Source: Clusia tigrina
Lineage: Eukaryota; Arthropoda; Insecta; Diptera; Clusiidae
DNA: 64,000 nucleotides
Direction of reading: 5' to 3'
NCBI GenBank assembly: GCA_920105625.2
Contig: OV050031.1
Coordinates: 98,647,676-98,711,675, forward strand
Part shown: in pieces, positions 57,424 to 64,000 of the stretch
How the letters are laid out: each line of letters starts with the position of its first letter
How positions within the stretch are numbered: the stretch's first letter is position 1
Translations under genes and position numbers: made by a program
Notes under the pieces: generated by a model
The model's database searches: none
What the model saw: the letters and a program-made list of their open reading frames with translations, nothing else
Told to the model about the DNA's origin: nothing

Positions 57424-59187
57424 TTATTGTTACAAAATTTCAAAGTTTTATGACGCTCCAGTAAAAAGTTACAAGCATTTATATGTTGCAAACTTTGATA
57501 GGTGTAGGACGTACCGTACAGAAGTTAGGGCCATTTGAAGTTTTATCAGTGTTTGATTTGGGACTCAAGGGTAGCATAGCTTTGAGCGATAGCTTAAATT
57601 GACAAGAGGCTCGAGTACTTTATTGTTACAAAATTTCAAGGTTTTATGACGCTCCAGTAAAAAGTTACAAGCATTTGTATGTTGCAAACTTTGATAGGTG
57701 TAGCACGAACCGTACGGAAGTTAGGGCCATTTGAAGTTTTATCAGTGATTGATTTGGGACTTAAGGGTAGCATAGCTTTGAGCGATAGCTTAAATTGACA
57801 AGCGGCTCGAGTACTTTATTGTTACAAAATTTCAAGGTTTTATGACGCTCCAGTGAAAAGTTACAAGCATTTGTATGTTGCAAACTTTGATAGGTGTAGG
57901 ACGTACCGTATAGAAGTTATGGCCATTTGAAGTTTTATCAGTGATTGATTTGGGATTCAAGGGTAGCATAGCTTTGAGCGATAGCTTAAATTGACAAGAG
58001 GCTCAAGTACTTTATTGTTACAAAATTTCAAGGTTTTATGACGCTCCAGTAAAAAGTTACAAGCATTTGTATGTTGCAAACTTTGATAGGTGTAGGACGT
58101 ACCGTATAGAAGTTAGGGCCATTTGAAGTTTTATCAGTGTTTTATTTGGGATTCAAGGGTAGCATAGCTTTGAGCAATAGCTTAAATTGACAAGAGGCTC
58201 GAGAACTTTATTGTTACAAAATTTCAAGGTTTTATGACGCTCCAATAAAAAGTTACAAGCATTTGTATGTTGCAAACTTTGATAGGTGAAGGACGTACCG
58301 TATAGAAGTTAGGGCCATTTGAAGTTTTATCAGTGTTTGATTTGGGACTCAAGGGTAGCATAGCTTTGAGAAATTGCTTAAATTGACAAGAGGCTCGAGT
58401 ACTTTATTGTTACAAAATTTCAAGGTTTTATGACGCTCCAGTAAAAAGTTACAAGCATTTGTATGTTGCAAACTTTGACAGGTGTAGCACGAACCGTATA
58501 TAAGTTAGGGCCATTTGAAGTTTTATCAGTGTTTGATTTGGAACTCAAGGGTAGCATAGCTTTGAGCGATAGCTTAAATTGACAAGAGGCTCGAGTGCTT
58601 TATTGTTACAAAATTTCAAGGTTTTATGACGCTCCAGTAAAAAGTTACAAGCATTTATATGTTGCAAACTTTGATAGGTGTAGGACGTACCGTACAGAAG
58701 TTAGGGCCATTTGAAGTTTTATCAGTGTTTGATTTGGGACTCAAGGGTAGCATAGCTTTGAGCGATAGCTTAAATTGACAAGAGGCTCGAGTACTTTATT
58801 GTTACAAAATTTCAAGGTTTTATGACGCTCCAGTAAAAAGTTACAACCATTTGTATGTTGCAAACTTTGATAGGTGTAGCACGAACCGTATAGAAGTTAG
58901 GGCCATTTGAAGTTTTATCAGTGATTGATTTCGGACTTAAGGGTAGCATAGCTTTGAGCGATAGCTTAAATTGACAAGCGGCTCGAGTACTTTATTGTTA
59001 CAAAATTTCAAGGTTTTATGACGCTCCAGTGAAAAGTTACCAGCATTTGTATGTTGCAAACTTTGATAGGTGTAGGACGTACCGTATAGAAGTTAGGGCC
59101 ATTTGAAGTTTTATCAGTGATTGATTTGGGATTCAAGGGTAGCATAGCTTTGAGCGATAGCTTAAATTGACAAGAGGCTCGAGTACT
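57424..59187 (+). repeat. 9-monomer tandem duplication, copy 2
   Basis: Second copy at a 1,764-bp offset. The same pair of markers (CTCAAGTAC and GAGAAATTGC) recurs a further 2,352 bp on (60,357 and 60,720), which is 12 monomers. The third occurrence therefore has three extra monomers, from the inserted dimer units. The earliest occurrence is 4,508 bp (23 monomers) before copy 1, at 51,733 and 52,096. Confidence 0.75.
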
Positions 59188-59289
59188 TTATTGTTACAAA
59201 ATTTCAAGGTTTTATGACGCTCCAGTAAAAATTTACAAGCATTTGTATGTTGCAAACTTTGATAGGTGTAGGACGTACCGTATAGAAGT

Positions 59290-60080
59290 TAGGGCCATTT
59301 GAAGTTTTATCAGTGTTTTATTTGGGATTCAGGGGTAGCATAGCTTTGAGCGATAGCTTAAATTGACAAGCGGCTCGAGTACTTTATTGTTACAAAATTT
59401 CAAGGTTTTATGACGCTCCAGTAAAAAGTTACAAGCATTTGTATGTTGCAAACTTTGATAGGTGTAGGACGTACCGTATAGAAGTTAGGGCCATTTGAAG
59501 TTTTATCAGTGTTTGATTTGGGACATAAGGGTAGCATAGCTTTGAACGATAGCTTAAATTGACAAGAGACTCGAGTACTTTATTGTTACAAAACTTCAAG
59601 GTTTTATTACGCTCCAGTAAAAATTTACAAGCATTTGTATGTTGCAAACTTTGATAGGTGTAGGACGTACCGTATAGAAGTTAGGGCCATTTGAAGTTTT
59701 ATCAGTGTTTTATTTGGGATTCAGGGGTAGCATAGCTTTGAGCGATAGCTTAAATTGACAAGCGGCTCGAGTACTTTATTGTTACAAAATTTCAAGGTTT
59801 TATGACGCTCCAGTAAAAAGTTACAAGCATTTGTATGTTGCAAACTTTGATAGGTGTAGGACGTACCGTATAGAAGTTAGGGCCATTTGAAGTTTTATCA
59901 GTGTTTGATTTGGGACATAAGGGTAGCATAGCTTTGAACGATAGCTTAAATTGACAAGAGACTCGAGTACTTTATTGTTACAAAACTTCAAGGTTTTATT
60001 ACGCTCCAGTAAAAAGTTACCAGCATTTGTATGTTGCAAACTTTGATAGGTGTAGGACGTACCGTATAGAAGTTAGGGCC
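59290..60080 (+). repeat. Two tandem 392-bp dimer units
   Basis: Two monomer types alternate. Type 1 has TTCAGGGGTAG with CAAGCGGCTCG. Type 2 has GGGACATAAGGG, GAACGATAG, AGACTCG, AAAACTTCAAGG and TTATTACGC. The two dimers are 392 bp apart (compare 59,429 and 59,821). The first differs in AAAAATTTAC where the second has AAAAAGTTAC. Confidence 0.85.
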
Positions 60081-61659
60081 ATTTGAAGTTTTATCAGTGT
60101 TTTATTTGGGATTCAGGGGTAGCATAGCTTTGAGCGATAGCTTAAATTGACAAGCGGCTCGAGTACTTTATTGTTACAAAACTTCAAGGTTTTATGACGC
60201 TCCAATAAAAAGTTACAAGCATTTGTATGTTGCAAACTTTGATAGGTGAAGGACGTACCGTATAGAAGTTATGGCCATTTGAAGTTTTATCAGTGATTGA
60301 TTTGGGATTCAAGGGTAGCATAGCTTTGAGCGATAGCTTAAATTGACAAGAGGCTCAAGTACTTTATTGTTACAAAATTTCAAGGTTTTATGACGCTCCA
60401 GTAAAAAGTTACAAGCATTTGTATGTTGCAAACTTTGGTAGGTGTAGGACGTACCGTATAGAAGTTAGGGCCATTTGAAGTTTTATCAGTGTTTTATTTG
60501 GGATTCAAGGGTAGCATAGCTTTGAGCAATAGCTTAAATTGACAAGAGGCTCGAGAACTTTATTGTTACAAAATTTCAAGGTTTTATGACGCTCCAATAA
60601 AAAGTTACAAGCATTTGTATGTTGCAAACTTTGATAGGTGAAGGACGTACCGTATAGAAGTTAGGGCCATTTGAAGTTTTATCAGTGTTTGATTTGGGAC
60701 TCAAGGGTAGCATAGCTTCGAGAAATTGCTTAAATTGACAAGAGGCTCGAGTACTTTATTGTTACAAAATTTCAAGGTTTTATGACGCTCCAGTAAAAAG
60801 TTACAAGCATTTGTATGTTGCAAACTTTGACAGGTGTAGCACGAACCGTATATAAGTTAGGGCCATTTGAAGTTTTATCAGTGTTTGATTTGGAACTCAA
60901 GGGTAGCATAGCTTTGAGCGATAGCTTAAATTGACAAGAGGCTCGAGTGCTTTATTGTTACAAAATTTCAAGGTTTTATGACGCTCCAGTAAAAAGTTAC
61001 AAGCATTTATATGTTGCAAACTTTGATAGGTGTAGGACGTACCGTACAGAAGTTAGGGCCATTTGAAGTTTTATCAGTGTTTGATTTGGGACTCAAGGGT
61101 AGCATAGCTTTGAGCGATAGCTTAAATTGACAAGAGGCTCGAGTACTTTATTGTTACAAAATTTCAAGGTTTTATGACGCTCCAGTAAAAAGTTACAAGC
61201 ATTTGTATGTTGCAAACTTTGATAGGTGTAGCACGAACCGTATAGAAGTTAGGGCCATTTGAAGTTTTATCAGTGATTGATTTCGGACTTAAGGGTAGCA
61301 TAGCTTTGAGCGATAGCTTAAATTGACAAGCGGCTCGAGTACTTTATTGTTACAAAATTTCAAGGTTTTATGACGCTCCAGTGAAAAGTTACCAGCATTT
61401 GTATGTTGCAAACTTTGATAGGTGTAGGACGTACCGTATAGAAGTTAGGGCCATTTGAAGTTTTATCAGTGATTGATTTGGGATTCAAGGGTAGCATAGC
61501 TTTGAGTGATAGCTTAAATTGACAAGAGGCTCGAGTACTTTATTGTTACAAAATTTCAAGGTTTTATGACGCTCCAGTAAAAATTTACAAGCATTTGTAT
61601 GTTGCAAACTTTGATAGGTGTAGGACGTACCGTATAGAAGTTAGGGCCATTTGAAGTTT

Positions 61660-62430
61660 TATCAGTGTTTTATTTGGGATTCAGGGGTAGCATAGCTTTG
61701 AGCGATAGCTTAAATTGACAAGCGGCTCGAGTACTTTATTGTTACAAAATTTCAAGGTTTTATGACGCTCCAGTAAAAAGTTACAAGCATTTGTATGTTG
61801 CAAACTTTGATAGGTGTAGGACGTACCGTATAGAAGTTAGGGTCATTTGAAGTTTTATCAGTGTTTGATTTGGGACATAAGGGTAGCATAGCTTTGAACG
61901 ATAGCTTAAATTGACAAGAGACTCGAGTACTTTATTGTTACAAAACTTCAAGGTTTTATTACGCTCCAGTAAAAAGTTACAAGCATTTGTATGTTGCAAA
62001 CTTTGATAGGTGTAGGACGTACCGTATAGAAGTTAGGGCCATTTGAAGTTTTATCAGTGTTTTATTTGGGATTCAGGGGTAGCATAGCTTTGAGCGATAG
62101 CTTAAATTGACAAGCGGCTCGAGTACTTTATTGTTACAAAATTTCAAGGTTTTATGACGCTCCAGTAAAAAGTTACAAGCATTTGTATGTTGCAAACTTT
62201 GATAGGTGTAGGACGTACCGTATAGAAGTTAGAGCCATTTGAAGTTTTATCAGTGTTTGATTTGGGACATAAGGGTAGCATAGCTTTGAACGATAGCTTA
62301 AATTGACAAGAGACTCGAGTACTTTATTGTTACAAAACTTCAAGGTTTTATTACGCTCCAGTAAAAAGTTACCAGCATTTGTATGTTGCAAACTTTGATA
62401 GGTGTAGGACGTACCGTATAGAAGTTAGGG
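61660..62430 (+). repeat. Two tandem 392-bp dimer units
   Basis: The same alternating types occur here, 392 bp apart, at a distance of 2,352 bp (12 monomers) from the pair at 59.3 kb. Private changes are GGGTCATTTG near 61,842 and AGAGCCATTTG near 62,232. Single dimers of the same kind lie near 49.96-50.3, 53.0-53.4, 53.8-54.2 and 54.4-54.76 kb. Confidence 0.85.
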
Positions 62431-62650
62431 CCATTTGAAGTTTTATCAGTGTTTTATTTGGGATTCAGGGGTAGCATAGCTTTGAGCGATAGCTTAAATT
62501 GACAAGCGGCTCGAGTACTTTATTGTTACAAAATTTCAAGGTTTTATGACGCTCCAGTAAAAAGTTACAAGCATTTGTATGTTGCAAACTTTGATAGGTG
62601 TAGGACGTACCGTATAGAAGTTAGGGCCATTTGAAGTTTTATCAGTGTTT

Positions 62651-64000
62651 GATTCGGGACTTAAGGGTAGCATAGCTTTGGGCGATAGCTTAAATTGACA
62701 AGAGGCTCGAGTACTTTATTGTTACAAAATTTCAAGGTTTTATGACGCTCCAGTAAAAAGTTACAAGCATTTGTATGTTGCAAACTTTGATAGGTGTAGG
62801 ACATACTGTATAGAAGTTAGGGCCATTTGAAGTTTTATCAGTGTTTGATTTGGGACTCAAGGGTAGCATAGCTTTGAGCGATAGCTTAAATTGACAAGAG
62901 GCTCGAGTGCTTTATTGTTACAAAATTTCAAGGTTTTATGACGCTCCAGTAAAAAGTTACAAGCATTTATATGTTGCAAACTTTGATAGGTGTAGGACGT
63001 ACCGTACAGAAGTTAGGGCCATTTGAAGTTTTATCAGTGTTTGATTTGGGACTCAAGGGTAGCATAGCTTCGAGCGATAGCTTAAGTTGACAAGAGGCTC
63101 GAGTACTTTATTGTTACAAAATTTCAAGGTTTTATGACGCTCCAGTAAAAAGTTACAAGCATTTGTATGTTGCAAACTTTGATAGGTGTAGCACGAACCG
63201 TATATAAGTTAGGGCCATTTGAAGTTTTATCAGTGTTTGATTCGGGACTTAAGGGTAGCATAGCTTTGGGCGATAGCTTAAATTGACAAGAGGCTCGAGT
63301 ACTTTATTGTTACACAATTTCAGGGTTTTATGACGCTCCAGTAAAAAGTTCCAAGCATTTGTATGTTGCAAACTTTGATAGGTGTAGGACATACTGTATA
63401 GAAGTAAGGGCCATTTGAAGTTTTATCAGTGTTTGATTTGGAACTCAAGGGTAGCATAGCTTTGAGCGATAGCTTAAATTGACAAGAGGCTCGAGTGCTT
63501 TATTGTTACAAAATTTCAAGGTTTTATGACGCTCCAGTAAAAAGTTACAAGCATTTATATGTTGCAAACTTTGATAGGTGTAGGACGTACCGTACAGAAG
63601 TTAGGGCCATTTGAAGTTTTATCAGTGTTTGATTTGGGACTCAAGGGTAGCATAGCTTTGAGCGATAGCTTAAATTGACAAGAGGCTCGAGTACTTTATA
63701 TTTACAAAATTTCAAGGTTTTATGACGCTCCAGTAAAAAGTTACAAGCATTTGTATGTTGCAAACTTTGATAGGTGTAGCACGAACCGTACAGAAGTTAG
63801 GGCCATTTGAAGTTTTATCAGTGATTGATTTGGGACTTAAGGGTAGCATAGCTTTGAGCGATAGCTTAAATTGACAAGCGGCTCGAGTACTTTATTGTTA
63901 CAAAATTTCAAGGTTTTATGACGCTCCAGTGAAAAGTTACAAGCATTTGTATGTTGCAAACTTTGATAGGTGTAGGACGTACCGTATAGAAGTTATGGCC
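62651..64000 (+). repeat. GGGCGATAG block, copy 3 (runs off window)
   Basis: Last copy of the block, cut by the window edge. It carries the private change TTTATATTTACAAAA near 63,696 in place of TTTATTGTTACAAAA. If the order seen downstream of 56,160 holds, CTCAAGTAC and CTCGAGAAC monomers should follow just beyond the window. Confidence 0.82.

Larger units (their letters stand above)
1..64000 (+). repeat. Satellite DNA array, 196-bp monomer, whole window
   Basis: Every part of the window can be aligned to one 196-bp unit. The landmark GCATAGC recurs at 1, 197, 393, 587, 781, 977, 1166 and 1362, and so on to the end, with spacing of 196 bp or a small indel variant (195, 194, 189). All copies I read have the same orientation, with no spacer and no foreign insertion. 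Each monomer normally carries CTCGAG overlapping AGTACT, so digestion at either site should give a 196-bp ladder. No gene, tRNA, rRNA, LTR, terminal inverted repeat or telomere repeat is visible. Known biology: homogenised satellites with nucleosome-scale units occupy centromeric, pericentromeric or subtelomeric heterochromatin. Which of these applies here, and the species, cannot be read from the sequence. Confidence is very high for satellite and low for centromere. Confidence 0.98.
49761..64000 (+). repeat. Satellite domain C (dimer-rich region)
   Basis: Domain C is marked by TTCAGGGGTAG monomers alternating with GGGACATAAGGG monomers (which also carry GAACGATAG, AGACTCG and AAAACTTCAAGG), and by GAGAAATTGC, CTCAAGTAC and TTTCGGACTTAAG variants. 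Register is nearly perfect: distances between matching landmarks are exact multiples of 196 (392, 588, 784, 1764, 1960, 2352, 4508, 4900 and 7840). The one break I noted is the 42-bp deletion at 51,504. Domain B variants such as ACATACTGTATAG and GCACGAACC also occur, so the two domains share ancestry or exchange sequence. No gene is seen. Confidence 0.8.

Noticed and set aside
384..62391. A family of recurring 60-100 codon frames on the minus strand, with near-identical predicted peptides
   Set aside because: They recur because the DNA recurs. With a 196-bp unit the frame shifts by one per monomer, so every long frame closes within one or two monomers. Substitutions show no sign of sparing the coding sense.
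1..64000. CRISPR array
   Set aside because: The units are contiguous 196-bp copies with no unique spacers, there are no cas genes, and the repeats are far longer than CRISPR repeats.
1..64000. Pol III gene (tRNA or SINE-derived repeat)
   Set aside because: I found no B-box-like GGTTCGANTCC, no cloverleaf and no terminal poly(A) or target-site duplications.
1..64000. LTR retrotransposon or DNA transposon insertion
   Set aside because: Every 300-bp stretch I checked aligns to the monomer; no foreign segment, target-site duplication or terminal repeat was seen.

Overview
The window is one uninterrupted tandem array of a single satellite DNA family. It has no gene, RNA gene, transposon or unique sequence that I can recognise. 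The monomer is 196 bp, about 37% G+C by hand count of one consensus copy. Roughly 325 copies follow one another head to tail in the same orientation from the first base to the last, with no spacer. A homogenised array of this size with a monomer close to one nucleosome plus linker is typical of eukaryotic heterochromatin: centromere, pericentromere, subtelomere or knob. I do not recognise the family and cannot name the species. Many variant positions look like CpG-to-TpG/CpA changes, which suggests a genome that methylates CpG (plant or vertebrate rather than, for example, a fly), but this is weak evidence.

Three domains can be told apart by linked variants. Domain A (1 to about 24,965) carries 194-bp monomers (a GT lost from the ACCGTATAG segment), 189-bp monomers (7 bp lost after AACTTTG), 195-bp monomers, and the TTATTAATGC and CAGCTCG variants. 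It is built from nested long repeats: an 8-monomer tandem pair near 1.2-4.3 kb, blocks recurring at 1, 4,475, 9,756, 16,200, 20,096 and 23,600, and a nearly perfect 18-monomer duplication with a 3,504-bp period. Domain B (about 24,966 to 49,760) begins with diverse monomers and then shows a 15-monomer (2,940-bp) higher-order repeat, cleanest at 39,601-45,480, where it splits into 5 + 10 monomers. Domain C (about 49,761 to 64,000) is marked by an alternating two-monomer unit (392 bp) and by blocks duplicated at exact monomer multiples: 4, 9, 12, 23, 27 and 40 monomers. Its last 1.4 kb repeats the sequence 7,840 bp upstream.

Only insertions and deletions break the register. Five internal deletions (16-46 bp) are flanked by or end in short homologies; one 42-bp deletion has no obvious homology. 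About twenty single-base indels lie between about 7.4 and 12.6 kb, while the matching sequence about 6.45 kb downstream is clean, which suggests a poorly polished stretch of assembly.

Short open reading frames (60-137 codons) recur on both strands, but they are by-products of the repeat. Because 196 = 3 x 65 + 1, the frame shifts by one in each monomer and no long frame can survive. I found no convincing new gene system. What merits a second look is the repeat architecture, the conserved internal motifs and the sequence-quality signal.
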